From the NCBI RefSeq assembly GCF_024734385.1, contig NZ_JANHAP010000001.1:310001-374000 (forward strand): a stretch of 64,000 nt of DNA, written 5' to 3'. Position 1 is the first letter of the stretch. The number at the start of each line of letters is the position of its first letter. The notes under the pieces are model-generated. The model worked only from the letters and a program-made list of their open reading frames with translations, had not been told where the DNA came from and searched no databases. This document shows, piece after piece, positions 8,933 to 18,172 of this stretch. This DNA comes from Dasania sp. GY-MA-18. Lineage in GTDB: Bacteria > Pseudomonadota > Gammaproteobacteria > Pseudomonadales > Dasaniaceae. The translations under genes were made by a program, and so were the position numbers.

Positions 8933-10106
8933 CCTCCCCCCCCGTTGCAACACTCTACTCGCGGGCTGCCTAGTAATGGCAGCCTTAACCGGCTGCAAAA
9001 CCGTTAGCTCGCAAGTGCAACACCACACTGGCGATGAGCAAGCCCAGCGCGAAGCCGAACTGCACGCCCAGGCCGACGATGCCTTTGCCGAGCTAGAGGG
9101 CAAAGCGAAAAAACGCCCCCTCACTCCCCCGCAGACTAGCCCGGCACTACAAAAACCAAGTGCCAGCGACCCGATGGTAAAAACCCACCAACGCCAACCC
9201 GATTGGGTGATGACGCCCCCCAGTAACCCCGAGTATGTTTTCGGAGTAGGCTCAGCGGGTATTAACTCTACCAGCGCTACCGCCAGCCAAATAGCCGACG
9301 AGCAGGCCAAGGTCAACTTAGCCGCCAAGCTGCGGGTATCGGTGAGCGCCGTTAACAATGCGCAAGAGCGGCTGCAACAAGGTGTGGTCAGCCAATCCTT
9401 TAACAGTGAAGTACGTAATACCGTGGCACCAACCAGCTATAGCGGCCTTAGTATTATTGAGCGCTATATCGATAAAGCTAACGCCACCGTTTACGCCTTA
9501 GCCGCCCTGCACAAGGCCAGCGCCCTGTCCAACCTGCAGCAACAAATCGCCCAGCTGGATCAACAGCTACTAGCCGCCAGCCAGGCCAGCGCCCAAGGCA
9601 GCACACTCAATAGGTTACGCAAAGCGCTACCCAGCCTTAAATTATTAGCCCAGCGCGAACAGCTCAACCAACAAGCGCTGGATATATCCAATGGCCAGCA
9701 GAGTTTCGCCCTTAGCCCTGAGCTCATCGAATTTCAAAATATTATTTACGCGCTGCTGGATACATTACAGTTTCGTATAGTCCAAAACGGCGATGCGATT
9801 TTGCGCGACAGCTTAATCAAAACGCTAACCGACCAAGGTATGCGGGTAAGCCAGCAAGGTGCCGCCGATATAGTACTGAGTTACAAGGTAAACTGGCGCC
9901 ATATACACAGGGATAGCCAACACTATCAACTGGCCAATGCCACCGTTAGCCTGCAAGATGAGCAGGGCAAAACCCTATCCACTTTTATAGAAAAGGCTAA
10001 GGGCATCTCCAGCGATGCCGGGCTAGCCAAAGATAAGGCGCTGGAAAAACTCGCCCAGCAGCTCAGCCAATCGCTGGGGGCGAATTTAGTCAAAGCCATA
10101 GACTAA
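8922..10106 (+). CDS. LPP20-family lipoprotein
   Basis: 394 residues from a TTG start at 8922, which overlaps the lpoB stop by 11 bp and follows an AGGAG (8907-8911) at good spacing; an in-frame ATG at 8880 has no ribosome site. The signal peptide ends in lipobox LTGC. A Pro/Gln-rich linker is followed by PDWVMTPP and FGVGSAGIN, hallmarks of the LPP20 fold, with [15 protein letters not shown] next. The C-terminal region (about 270-390) looks like a second domain ([22 protein letters not shown]). A run of eight C at 8936-8943 lies four codons after the start, so slippage there would switch the gene off. Function is probably envelope maintenance together with the two upstream lipoproteins. Confidence 0.8.
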   Translation: MASNLPPRCNTLLAGCLVMAALTGCKTVSSQVQHHTGDEQAQREAELHAQADDAFAELEGKAKKRPLTPPQTSPALQKPSASDPMVKTHQRQPDWVMTPPSNPEYVFGVGSAGINSTSATASQIADEQAKVNLAAKLRVSVSAVNNAQERLQQGVVSQSFNSEVRNTVAPTSYSGLSIIERYIDKANATVYALAALHKASALSNLQQQIAQLDQQLLAASQASAQGSTLNRLRKALPSLKLLAQREQLNQQALDISNGQQSFALSPELIEFQNIIYALLDTLQFRIVQNGDAILRDSLIKTLTDQGMRVSQQGAADIVLSYKVNWRHIHRDSQHYQLANATVSLQDEQGKTLSTFIEKAKGISSDAGLAKDKALEKLAQQLSQSLGANLVKAID

Positions 10107-10156
10107 CATTCACTAGGCCAATCGCACTGGCCAGCAAAGCAACAACGGGAATAGAT

Positions 10157-11518
10157 GTGAGTAAACATAGCTACGATTACGATTTATTTGTTATAGGCGC
10201 CGGTTCCGGCGGTGTTAGAGCTGGCCGCATGGCCGCAGGCTACGGTGCCAAAGTAGCGGTAGCCGAAGACCGCTACATGGGCGGCACCTGTGTTAATGTG
10301 GGCTGTGTGCCCAAAAAACTCTATGTTTACGCCTCACAGTTCAGCCACGCCTTTGAAGACGCCCGCGGCTTTGGCTGGGATAGCAAGCGCCCCAACTTTA
10401 ATTGGGCCACCTTACGGGACAATAAAAAAGCCGAAATCAGCCGCTTAAACGGCGTATACGACGGCCTATTAGGCAATGCCGGGGTTACCGTATATAACGG
10501 CCGCGCCCGCTTTGTGGATGCCCACACCGTAGAGGTTAACGGCCAACAGCACAGCGCCGAGCGCATTGTTATCGCCACCGGTGGCTGGCCCTATATACCC
10601 GATATTCCCGGCCGCGAGCACGCCGTTAGCTCTAACGAAGTATTTGATTTAGAAAACTTTCCGCAACGTATTATCGTCGTAGGCGGCGGTTACATCGCGG
10701 TGGAATTTGCCGGTATTTTTAATGGCCTAGGCGCACAAACCACCCAGCTGTATCGCGGCCCCTTATTTTTGCGCGGCTTTGACGAAGACGTACGCCAATT
10801 TGCCGCCCAAGAAATTGCCAAGTCCGGGGTTAACTTACAGTTCAACAACAATATCCAAGCCATAGAAAAACAAGCCGACGGGTCGCTGCTGGCACAACTA
10901 GAAGACGGCAGCAGCCTAGCCTGTGATGCCATACTCTACGCCACCGGCCGCAAGCCCCATTTGCAAGACTTAGGCTTAGAACACGTCGATATCGCCCTTA
11001 ACGACAACGGCACTATCAAAGTGAACCAGCAATACCAAACCAGCACCCCGCATATATATGCGCTGGGTGATGTTACCGGCGGCATGGAGCTCACACCTGT
11101 CGCCCTAGCCGAAGGTATGGCACTGGCCAAAACCCTGTATAACAACGAGCCTAGCACGGTGGACTACGACAATATCGCCACCGCCGTTTTTTGCCAGCCC
11201 ACCATAGGCACTTGTGGTTTATCGGAGCAACAAGCTAAAGAAAAATACGGTGATATTACCGTTTATGAATCCAACTTCCGCGCTATGAAGCACACCATAG
11301 GCGGCCGTGAAGAACGCACCTATATGAAGCTTATCGTCGACACCGCCAGCGACAAAGTGGTGGGCGTACACATGGTGGGTGACGAAGCCGGTGAGATTAT
11401 TCAGGGCATAGCCATAGCCATGAAAGCCGGTGCCACCAAGGCCCAGTTTGATAGCACCATAGGCATACACCCCACCGCGGCGGAAGAGTTTGTGACTATG
11501 CGCAGCCCGCGCGCATAA
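10157..11518 (+). CDS. gor: Glutathione-disulfide reductase
   Basis: 453-residue FAD- and NADPH-dependent reductase that reduces GSSG to GSH in the cytoplasm. It has the FAD dinucleotide fold ([17 protein letters not shown]), the redox disulfide motif [14 protein letters not shown], the NADPH fold [13 protein letters not shown] followed by YRG and LRGFD, where the basic residues fit NADPH preference, the second FAD motif [10 protein letters not shown], and the dimer-interface active-site motif [10 protein letters not shown]. Length and motif order match glutathione reductase and not lipoamide dehydrogenase. The start is GTG with GGGA upstream. It follows the lipoprotein cluster by 50 bp but is probably a separate function. 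Confidence 0.97.
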   Translation: MSKHSYDYDLFVIGAGSGGVRAGRMAAGYGAKVAVAEDRYMGGTCVNVGCVPKKLYVYASQFSHAFEDARGFGWDSKRPNFNWATLRDNKKAEISRLNGVYDGLLGNAGVTVYNGRARFVDAHTVEVNGQQHSAERIVIATGGWPYIPDIPGREHAVSSNEVFDLENFPQRIIVVGGGYIAVEFAGIFNGLGAQTTQLYRGPLFLRGFDEDVRQFAAQEIAKSGVNLQFNNNIQAIEKQADGSLLAQLEDGSSLACDAILYATGRKPHLQDLGLEHVDIALNDNGTIKVNQQYQTSTPHIYALGDVTGGMELTPVALAEGMALAKTLYNNEPSTVDYDNIATAVFCQPTIGTCGLSEQQAKEKYGDITVYESNFRAMKHTIGGREERTYMKLIVDTASDKVVGVHMVGDEAGEIIQGIAIAMKAGATKAQFDSTIGIHPTAAEEFVTMRSPRA

Positions 11519-11557
11519 AAATATAGCTGCCCCCCTGTATGGGGTAGGCATTAGGCT

Positions 11558-11583
11558 AGGCGCTGGCATCCATACCAGCGCCT
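11558..11583 (+). terminator. Hairpin after gor, lacking its T run
   Basis: AGGCGCTGG (11558-11566) pairs perfectly with CCAGCGCCT (11575-11583), loop 8 nt. No T run follows; three bases later comes the inverted-repeat element at 11586. It may be the remains of the gor terminator with its T tract displaced by the insertion. Confidence 0.5.
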
Positions 11584-11585
11584 CT

Positions 11586-11870
11586 CTAGTGTCCGGTTAA
11601 AGCACTATTCCAGTCATGCCGGGCTCCGACACGGCATCCACGAAAACTGAAATATGCTAGCAATCCTCAGCGTGTGATTAGAATACGCTATCAAAATAGT
11701 CATTTTTTAAAAACCTGTATTAAATGCATGCTACGAACTTCGTAAGCCTATGGATACCGGCTCAAGGCCGGAACGACAACCTGAAAGTGAGTCATAAATC
11801 TAAACGAGGTGAATTCTATTTACTATTTTAGTGTCAAATACATACCATTACGATTTTAACCGGACACTAG
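11586..11870. mobile_element. MITE-like element with 12-bp terminal inverted repeats
   Basis: TGTCCGGTTAAA at the left end (11590-11601) is the exact reverse complement of TTTAACCGGACA at the right end (11855-11866). Both ends are bordered by CTAG (11586-11589 and 11867-11870), which reads as a 4-bp target duplication or as part of the repeat. The 277-bp interior has no transposase frame. It holds two opposed palindromes, ATGCCG/CGGCAT near 11616-11637 and CCGGC/GCCGG near 11757-11771, and a 13-nt palindrome TACGAACTTCGTA. A CTAG duplication would suit mobilisation by an IS5-type transposase; that is inference. Confidence 0.7.
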
Positions 11871-12037
11871 TGTATCAGCGCCTGGCTTACCAGCAGCTAC
11901 CTTCTCCTTGAGTTTCAGACCGTTGTCCCCCTACATTTAAATTTTTTTCAGCTCGTTAGACATTCGTTCAAAGCCACAGCTCTAAACACGATGGATCAAG
12001 CAAGCCAAATTCAGCCTGTGTACTATACTGGCCCATT

Positions 12038-12424
12038 ATGAAGACCGTAGATGAGATGGACTTTGATAGCCTATTACAGGGCATAGATGATGGCGCCAGC
12101 CCACTGGTATTTTGCCGCTGCTGTCACACGCCTATTACCAGCCAGCACGAACAGGCCATCATAGGCAATAACAGCCACCACCGTTTCACCAACCCCGCCG
12201 GCGTCAACTACCATTTGCGCTGTTTTAACAATGCCCACGGCTGCAGCATTACCGGCCCCGCCAGCGAAGAATACAGCTGGTTTGCCGGCTACCAATGGCA
12301 ACTGGCCCTGTGTACAGAGTGCGGCGAGCATTTGGGCTGGTATTATCAGTACTGCCGTAGCAGCCATAGCCAGCGTTTTTTCTTTGGTTTAATAGCCGAT
12401 AGGTTAATGGATCAACTGGGCTAG
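12038..12424 (+). CDS. Single-domain CULT (cereblon-type) protein
   Basis: 128-residue cytoplasmic protein that matches the CULT domain, the ligand-binding domain of eukaryotic cereblon, which binds thalidomide-type drugs and cyclic imides. The zinc site is CRCC (C26, C29) with CTEC (C92, C95). The three cage tryptophans are all present: SWFAGYQW gives W81 and W87, and HLGW gives W101. TNPAGVNYH and FFFGLIADRL match the strands and C-terminal segment of the family. Bacterial single-domain CULT proteins are known, for example from Magnetospirillum; their role is unsettled. It lies 50 bp before rluA on the same strand and may be cotranscribed. No signal peptide. Confidence 0.88.
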   Translation: MKTVDEMDFDSLLQGIDDGASPLVFCRCCHTPITSQHEQAIIGNNSHHRFTNPAGVNYHLRCFNNAHGCSITGPASEEYSWFAGYQWQLALCTECGEHLGWYYQYCRSSHSQRFFFGLIADRLMDQLG

Positions 12425-12473
12425 GCTTTCGTGCTACACTGCGCCGCCTAGTAACAGCAACGACCTATGCGCT

Positions 12474-13139
12474 ATGACTGGCAGAGATTTTATTGCCCCC
12501 CCTTGCACCGAAGATATACATATACTCTGGCAGGACGATCAGTGTTTACTGGTTAACAAACCCGCTGGTTTACTCTCGGTGCCCGGCCGCCACCCCGCCA
12601 ACCGCGACTGTCTTATCAGCCGAGTGCAAGAGCAATACCCCAGCGCCAGAATCGTACACCGCCTAGACATGGATACCTCGGGGATTATGGTGCTGGCGCT
12701 AAACGCCGATAGCCATAGGCAGCTCAGCCGACAGTTTGAACAAAGGCTCACCCACAAATGTTATATCGCTGAAGTGTTTGGCCTAGTAGCAAAAGATAAA
12801 GGCAGTATAGAGCTGCCCATCATCACCGACTGGCCTAATAGGCCCTTACAAAAAATTGACCACGAGCAGGGTAAAGCCGCCTTAACCCACTACCAAGTGC
12901 TGAGTAGAAACCCCACGCGCAATAGCAGCCGAGTATTGCTCACCCCCATCACTGGGCGCTCGCACCAGCTGCGCATACACCTAGCGGAAATAGGCCACCC
13001 TATTTTAGGCTGTGATTTTTATGCCCACCAGCAGGCTAGAGCCCTATCACCGCGGCTATTGCTGCACGCTGAAACCCTGCATTTTCACCACCCTGTTAGC
13101 GATGAAGTCATTAAAGGCTACAGCCCCTGCCCCTTTTAA
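12474..13139 (+). CDS. rluA: Pseudouridine synthase RluA
   Basis: 221 residues, the size of E. coli RluA, which converts U746 of 23S rRNA and U32 of several tRNAs to pseudouridine. The catalytic motif is VHRLDMDTSG (Asp65). DWPNRPLQK, GRSHQLRIHL, GHPILGCDFYA and SPRLLLHAE follow in the expected order and are near identical to RluA. There is no S4 domain, in keeping with RluA against RluC/RluD. The ribosome site is weak. The gene converges with sseA, the two stops being about 20 bp apart. Confidence 0.95.
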   Translation: MTGRDFIAPPCTEDIHILWQDDQCLLVNKPAGLLSVPGRHPANRDCLISRVQEQYPSARIVHRLDMDTSGIMVLALNADSHRQLSRQFEQRLTHKCYIAEVFGLVAKDKGSIELPIITDWPNRPLQKIDHEQGKAALTHYQVLSRNPTRNSSRVLLTPITGRSHQLRIHLAEIGHPILGCDFYAHQQARALSPRLLLHAETLHFHHPVSDEVIKGYSPCPF

Positions 13140-13161
13140 TGCGGCCAGTTCTTTAACAAGG

Positions 13162-13962
13162 CTATAGGTACGAGCACCAGTCACTCCAGCTGCCCGCATA
13201 CAGCTTGGCGTCCTCCCTGCCCGCCTCGGCCAGCGACAATAAATTAACGCAGGCCGTGACCCCCGAACCGCAGTACACCATTAACTCATCCTGATTAAGC
13301 AGCTCCTGCCAACGCGGTTGCTGTTGCTCAGTCAGTAACTGCCCCTGCTCGCCGGTGACACTCTGCCAAGGGTAATTAACAGCCCCCTCTATATGCCCAG
13401 CGATAGGATCTATAGGCTCCTCTTCGCCGCGGTAACGCGGCGCTTCACGGGAGTCTATGAGTGCACAATTCGCACCGCGCTGTATGACCGCCTCGCGATT
13501 TACCAATAATTCGGGGCGCGGCGCAGCGATAAAGTCCCCCGCTATGCTGCTGGGGATAGCAGCATCACAAGGTAAACCCTGCCCCTGCCAGGCCTTAAAA
13601 CCCCCGTCTAACACTTTTACCTGCTCATGGCCCAAGTAGCGCAGCAGCCACCACAACCTGGCAGCAAAGGCCATGCGCTGATCATCATAGGCCACCACCA
13701 AGGTCTTATTAGTCATACCCAGAGCCTGCAAACGCTGCTGTAATCGCCCACTATCAGGCAAAGGGTGACGGCCACCATGCCGCCCCTTGGGGCCGGACAA
13801 ATCTTCATCCAAATGCAAATAATGGGCACCACTAATATGGCTTTGCTGGTAGCTGCGGCGACCGGCCTGCACATCTGCCAGTGAAAAACGGCAGTCTATA
13901 ATCAATAACTGCTCGCGGGGTTTAGCCGCTAACTCCGCCGGTGAAATCAAATATTTTGGCAT
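13162..13962 (-). CDS. sseA: 3-mercaptopyruvate sulfurtransferase (tandem rhodanese)
   Basis: 266 residues with two rhodanese domains. The N-terminal one (1-130) is inactive; the C-terminal one (about 150-266) carries the active loop CGSGVTA with Cys231. CGSGVTA is the 3-mercaptopyruvate type, against CRKGVTA of thiosulfate sulfurtransferases. It transfers sulfur from 3-mercaptopyruvate to thiol acceptors or cyanide. GRHPLPD and LDGGFKAW in the first domain are also typical. The gene is monocistronic and diverges from the GGDEF gene across about 100 bp. Confidence 0.93.
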   Translation of the reverse strand: MPKYLISPAELAAKPREQLLIIDCRFSLADVQAGRRSYQQSHISGAHYLHLDEDLSGPKGRHGGRHPLPDSGRLQQRLQALGMTNKTLVVAYDDQRMAFAARLWWLLRYLGHEQVKVLDGGFKAWQGQGLPCDAAIPSSIAGDFIAAPRPELLVNREAVIQRGANCALIDSREAPRYRGEEEPIDPIAGHIEGAVNYPWQSVTGEQGQLLTEQQQPRWQELLNQDELMVYCGSGVTACVNLLSLAEAGREDAKLYAGSWSDWCSYL

Positions 13963-14063
13963 AACACTACTCTTTAATTACTTACCTTTTTATTACTTAG
14001 CTTTTTAATGCTTAGCTTGGCGCTGGCCGCGCAAAGCAAATTGCCCAGCGGGTGATATAGGCT

Positions 14064-15953
14064 ATGCTAAGCAATACCTTTTTATCAAGTAATATAAACA
14101 TGGACGATTTTACTAGGCCCCTCTACAGTGATAGCGGCGCACAATCAGGCAGTTCTATGGATAAGCTAGAGGCGAAAACACGCTTCCTCTACCACTATGC
14201 CCCTATAGGTATATGGGAAGAAGACTGGAGCAAAACCAAGGCGCTATTCGACTCTTTAACACCGCAGCAGCAAAAAAACTTTGAGCAATACCTAAAGCAA
14301 GACCCTGCGCGGGTGGAGGCCTTTAAACACACTACCCAAGTCATATCGGTAAACCCTGCCGCCCTACACCAATATGGCTACTGCGAAGATGAACACGACT
14401 TATTTTTACAGGAGTACGATGTTTACATAGCCGATTTTCTTCCCGACCTAATTAGATTTTCTCAGGGGGAATATGTCAGTACTAGTGTGAGCGAAGAAAC
14501 CGGGCGCTTTGGTAAAAAGTTAATTTTTCGCGACACCTACTGCATACCGGAAGACTATCGCCACGACTGGCGGCGGGTTATTTGCATCTCGCAGGAAATA
14601 TCACAAACCCTACAACACGAGCGCATAGTCGACGAACAAGTACGCCACTTAGAAATGGCAGCAGCTATAGCCAAAATAGGCTATTGGAATGTGGGCTTAA
14701 GCGAAAATGCCAAAATTCAATATTCAGGCCAGTACTTGCAATTGATGGAATTAGAAAGCCAAGACGCCATCACCCAAAGCGACATTAACAAAATAATACA
14801 CCCTGAAGATTTGCCAAAAGTTCTTAACACCTTCAAAAAAGCTGACACCCACCTGCAGGATTACAGCATAGATTACCGAGTCATCACCCCCAAAGGAAAA
14901 TTAAAATACATACATGAAATAGGGCAAATATTAGCAAATCAAGATGGCAAGACCTATTCTCACCACGGCATTATTCAAGATATCAGCACCGAGGTTTTTA
15001 AACAGCAACAACTGGAATCCGCCAAGCAAAAAATTAACCAATTAAAAGAACAGTTTATGGGGGCCATTAACGCACTCACAGTAGGCATAGGCTTATTCGA
15101 CAGCAACAACAAACTCATAAAATCCAATAACTACCTCAATAGCTATTTTAATGAATTTGATATAGATCTGTACCAGCCGGGACTTAATTTCCATGAAGCT
15201 ATAAAAAGCATTATCCAAACTGACGACTACAAAAATAATAAAGAACAGAAACAACAAGACTTTCAACAATGGTTTATTAGCAACTCTGAAAAAGCCTTTG
15301 AATATTACGACAACTATAGCTGGCTCAGCCTGCATAAAGAAACGCTAGCGGATAACAGCTACGCCATCACCCTTTCCGATATTAGTGAGCTCAAAGAGCG
15401 CGAACACCTACTACATGAAAAACAACAAGAGCTAGAGCGATTAGCCACCAAAGACGCACTCACTAATATTTATAATCGTCGCAAATTTAATGAAAGCCTC
15501 AACCATGAATTTAGGCGTAGTATGCGTAATAAAGAGCCGCTATCTTTAATTATGTGCGATGTAGACTTCTTTAAAAACTACAATGATAACTATGGTCATA
15601 TCAGTGGCGACCAATGTTTACAACAGGTGGCCGAAGCCATACACCAGTGCTTTAATCGTGTCACTGATATAGTCGCCCGCTACGGCGGGGAAGAGTTCGC
15701 CATAATCCTGCCCAATACTGACCAGCTGCTAGCAGAGCAACTAGCCGCCAAAATGCTAGCCGCGGTTAAAGATAAAAACATCCCTCATCAAGGCTCAAAA
15801 ATAGGTGATTGCGTTACCGTAAGCGTGGGGGTAACCACTATGAATAATTGCCTGCAACACAGCCAAATCGACCTTATAGACTGTGCCGACAAGGCCTTAT
15901 ATACGGCCAAAGAACAAGGCCGAAACTGCATGTGTAGCAACCTCTGCCTATAA
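14064..15953 (+). CDS. PAS-domain diguanylate cyclase (GGDEF)
   Basis: Soluble 629-residue protein without membrane segments. The first 450 residues contain PAS-like modules (for example AIAKIGYWNVGLSENA with the PAC-like YIHEIGQILANQDGKTYS) ending in a short coiled coil (REHLLHEKQQELERL). The GGDEF domain (about 465-625) has DALTNIYNRRKF, the metal-binding CDVDFFKNYND and an intact RYGGEEFAI. An I-site RVTD lies five residues before GGEEF, so product inhibition is expected. There is no EAL domain. It should make c-di-GMP in response to a cytoplasmic PAS-sensed cue. The exact start is uncertain: in-frame ATGs also occur at 14100 and 14157, the latter with an AGG at normal spacing. Confidence 0.92.
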   Translation: MLSNTFLSSNINMDDFTRPLYSDSGAQSGSSMDKLEAKTRFLYHYAPIGIWEEDWSKTKALFDSLTPQQQKNFEQYLKQDPARVEAFKHTTQVISVNPAALHQYGYCEDEHDLFLQEYDVYIADFLPDLIRFSQGEYVSTSVSEETGRFGKKLIFRDTYCIPEDYRHDWRRVICISQEISQTLQHERIVDEQVRHLEMAAAIAKIGYWNVGLSENAKIQYSGQYLQLMELESQDAITQSDINKIIHPEDLPKVLNTFKKADTHLQDYSIDYRVITPKGKLKYIHEIGQILANQDGKTYSHHGIIQDISTEVFKQQQLESAKQKINQLKEQFMGAINALTVGIGLFDSNNKLIKSNNYLNSYFNEFDIDLYQPGLNFHEAIKSIIQTDDYKNNKEQKQQDFQQWFISNSEKAFEYYDNYSWLSLHKETLADNSYAITLSDISELKEREHLLHEKQQELERLATKDALTNIYNRRKFNESLNHEFRRSMRNKEPLSLIMCDVDFFKNYNDNYGHISGDQCLQQVAEAIHQCFNRVTDIVARYGGEEFAIILPNTDQLLAEQLAAKMLAAVKDKNIPHQGSKIGDCVTVSVGVTTMNNCLQHSQIDLIDCADKALYTAKEQGRNCMCSNLCL

Positions 15954-16268
15954 CTACAGCGACACACGCACATATTCAAGGCAGGCTAACAGCCTACAAC
16001 GCAGCCAATTCAACTCAATAAACATATTAGCTTAGGCAAAGGGGATTCCATCGTCATCATCACAAGCCCCTTTAACTCCGTTTTAAGGAAACTAATTAGT
16101 TAGCGCCTAGAGCCAGCAGAAAACGGCCCCAGCTGCAGTACTACTTATTTGTGGGCCTAGCACTAATCGTTTAGATTGATGGGCTTAAGCTTATATAGTA
16201 TGGTCGTGGCATATTCAGCTTAAGTAACTCTGGCTAATAAGCTTTTTAACTTAACAAGAGGCAAACTC
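15954..16268. other. Intergenic region with one weak hairpin
   Basis: About 315 bp between the GGDEF gene and the Pmp3 gene. AAAGGGG (16038-16044) can pair with CCCCTTT (16067-16073) over a long loop and may end the GGDEF transcript; a clear T run is missing. The right half must carry the promoter of the Pmp3/DUF2959 pair; AAGCTTATATAGTAT near 16190-16202 is a possible -10 region. No reading frame of note. Confidence 0.35.
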
Positions 16269-16466
16269 ATGCGCTATTTACTCGCTATACTCCTACCCCC
16301 AGTGGCGGTTTTTCTTTGTGGCAAGCCTATGGTTGGCATTTTAAATATCATACTCACCCTATGTTTTTGGGTACCTGGCGTGGTACATGCACTATTTGTG
16401 GTACACAGCCACCTCAACGAAAAGCAAACTCAAAAAATTGTTGATGCCATAAACAACAAAGGTTAA
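16269..16466 (+). CDS. Pmp3/YqaE-family small membrane protein
   Basis: 65 residues forming two membrane helices, with the family signature AILLPPVAVFL in the first and LNIILTL followed by WVPGVVHALFVV in the second. Pmp3/UPF0057 proteins are small stress-induced inner-membrane proteins tied to membrane potential and salt tolerance in yeast and plants; the bacterial role is little known. AAGAGG lies just upstream. The DUF2959 gene follows after 4 bp, so the two form an operon. Confidence 0.9.
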   Translation: MRYLLAILLPPVAVFLCGKPMVGILNIILTLCFWVPGVVHALFVVHSHLNEKQTQKIVDAINNKG

Positions 16467-16470
16467 GCCC

Positions 16471-17115
16471 ATGCTACTGCGCGTCTTGTTAATCAGTATT
16501 CTGTTTACTCTCACCGCTTGTGAAAGCACTTATTTCAATGCCATGGAAGAACTGGGCATACACAAGCGCGATATTTTGGTAGACCGCATAGAAGATGCCC
16601 AAGACGCACAACAAGAAGGGCAGGAGCAGTTCAAAACTGCCCTAGAGCAATTTAAAGAGGTGGTTAACTTTGACGGCGGCGAACTAGAAGAAATGTATAA
16701 CCGCCTCAACAGCGCCTACGAAGACAGTGTAGACGCCGCCAACAACATCAGTAAACGCATAGACAAAGTTGACTCCGTAGCCAATGCCCTGTTTGATGAG
16801 TGGCAAGATGAGCTGGAGCAATACACTAACAGCAACCTTAGGCGCAGCAGCGCAGCGCAACTTAAAAGCACTCAACAACGCTATAGCCGCCTGCTAAAAG
16901 CCATGCGCAAAGCTGAAAGCGCCATCGCCCCCGTGCTTAACACCTTGCGTGATAACAGCCTATATCTTAAACACAACCTCAATGCCCGTGCGATTAGTTC
17001 ACTGAAGGGCGAACTGGGCTCAGTCAACCGCGATGTCACCGCCCTAATTAAAACGATGGAACTAGCCATACAAGAGTCCAATAGTTTTATTAAAGAGCTA
17101 AAAGCGGGCAGTTAA
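16471..17115 (+). CDS. DUF2959-family lipoprotein, coiled-coil
   Basis: 214 residues with a short signal peptide and lipobox LTAC (Cys near residue 17). The remainder is almost all helical, rich in Glu, Gln and Ala, with heptad-like stretches (YEDSVDAANNISKRIDKVDS). It matches the DUF2959 family by the opening MEELGIHKRDILVDRIEDA and by length. Function is unknown; a periplasmic stress-related role with the Pmp3 protein is only inference from the shared operon. AAGG lies 8 nt before the start. Confidence 0.82.
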   Translation: MLLRVLLISILFTLTACESTYFNAMEELGIHKRDILVDRIEDAQDAQQEGQEQFKTALEQFKEVVNFDGGELEEMYNRLNSAYEDSVDAANNISKRIDKVDSVANALFDEWQDELEQYTNSNLRRSSAAQLKSTQQRYSRLLKAMRKAESAIAPVLNTLRDNSLYLKHNLNARAISSLKGELGSVNRDVTALIKTMELAIQESNSFIKELKAGS

Positions 17116-17188
17116 ACTCCCCCCATCACCACTCATATAATGCATCAGCTCAACTAAACTGGTGCCTGTCGCCACAGCAAAGATAGCT

Positions 17189-18082
17189 ATGACTCAAGTC
17201 GTTTCCTCCAAAGGGCTGGCCAGCTCCATAGGCGCATCACTGTTATTTGCCATGATGCCGCTGTACTTGCAGTGGCTGCCTTCCAGCTCCGGTTACGTAG
17301 CCGCTGGCCAGCGCATTATTTGGACCAGCCTATTTATTGCCTGCGTACTGCTATTTAATAAGCAGTTGCTCAACAGCCTTAAACCCCTTAGCCGACTCAG
17401 CAATTGGCCTGGGCTAATCTGCGGCTCGCTGTTGGTAGGTATGCAGTGGTTTATATTTTCCTGGGCGCCGCTAAATAATGAAACCTTAGGCGTTTCTCTA
17501 GGTTATTTTTTACTGCCACTCACTTTAGTGTTGGTTGGCCGCTTGCTCTACGGCGAAAAGCTAAACCTGGCGCAAAGTTTGGCCACGGTATTAGCCAGCT
17601 TGGCGATAGCCTATAACCTTTGGTATACCGGCAGTTTTTCCTGGGTGGCCTTAGTCATAGCCTTGGGTTATCCGCTGTATTTTATTTTGCGCCGCAAACA
17701 ATCCCTGCCAGTAATGAGTGCCTTTTTTATAGAAAACTTATTATTGCTACCCATCGCTTGGTGGGCCAGCCAACACTATGGCCAGGTCACACATCCCTTT
17801 GCTTACAGCTGGCCAGAGCTGGCGGTATTTTTAGGGCTGGGGGTTTTAGGTTCGCTGGGCATGTTGTGCATGCTATACGCCAGCCGCCTACTACCAGTGG
17901 CATTGTTTGGCTTGCTAGGTTATTTAGAGCCGCCACTAATCATGCTGGTAGGTTTATGCTTTTTAAATGAAAGCATACAGCCCGGCGAATACCTTACATA
18001 CATATTGATACTGCTGGCACTCATCACCCTTAGCCTTAGCGGTGTCAAACACCTGCTGCGTGAGCGCCGCCGCCGAGCTTAA
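17189..18082 (+). CDS. rarD: RarD-type EamA/DMT transporter
   Basis: About 297 residues with ten predicted membrane helices in two EamA halves. FAMMPLYLQWL, RIIWTSLF, NETLGVSLGYFLLPL and VALFGLLGYLEPPLI match RarD proteins. The substrate of RarD is not established. The ATG at 17189 leaves nine residues before TM1, as in E. coli RarD; a GTG at 17162 is the alternative and has no clear ribosome site. Not obviously part of an operon. Confidence 0.87.
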   Translation: MTQVVSSKGLASSIGASLLFAMMPLYLQWLPSSSGYVAAGQRIIWTSLFIACVLLFNKQLLNSLKPLSRLSNWPGLICGSLLVGMQWFIFSWAPLNNETLGVSLGYFLLPLTLVLVGRLLYGEKLNLAQSLATVLASLAIAYNLWYTGSFSWVALVIALGYPLYFILRRKQSLPVMSAFFIENLLLLPIAWWASQHYGQVTHPFAYSWPELAVFLGLGVLGSLGMLCMLYASRLLPVALFGLLGYLEPPLIMLVGLCFLNESIQPGEYLTYILILLALITLSLSGVKHLLRERRRRA

Positions 18083-18172
18083 TAGCGGCTGCGGCAATAT
18101 GCCACATTCCCCCCTTTTTCTTAACGCTATACCATGGCCGCTGATTACAATAGCTTTAAGACTTTTACCCAC

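Noticed and set aside
10157-11518. Dihydrolipoamide dehydrogenase
   Set aside because: [13 protein letters not shown], the basic NADPH-site residues and the C-terminal HPTAAEEF context fit glutathione reductase.
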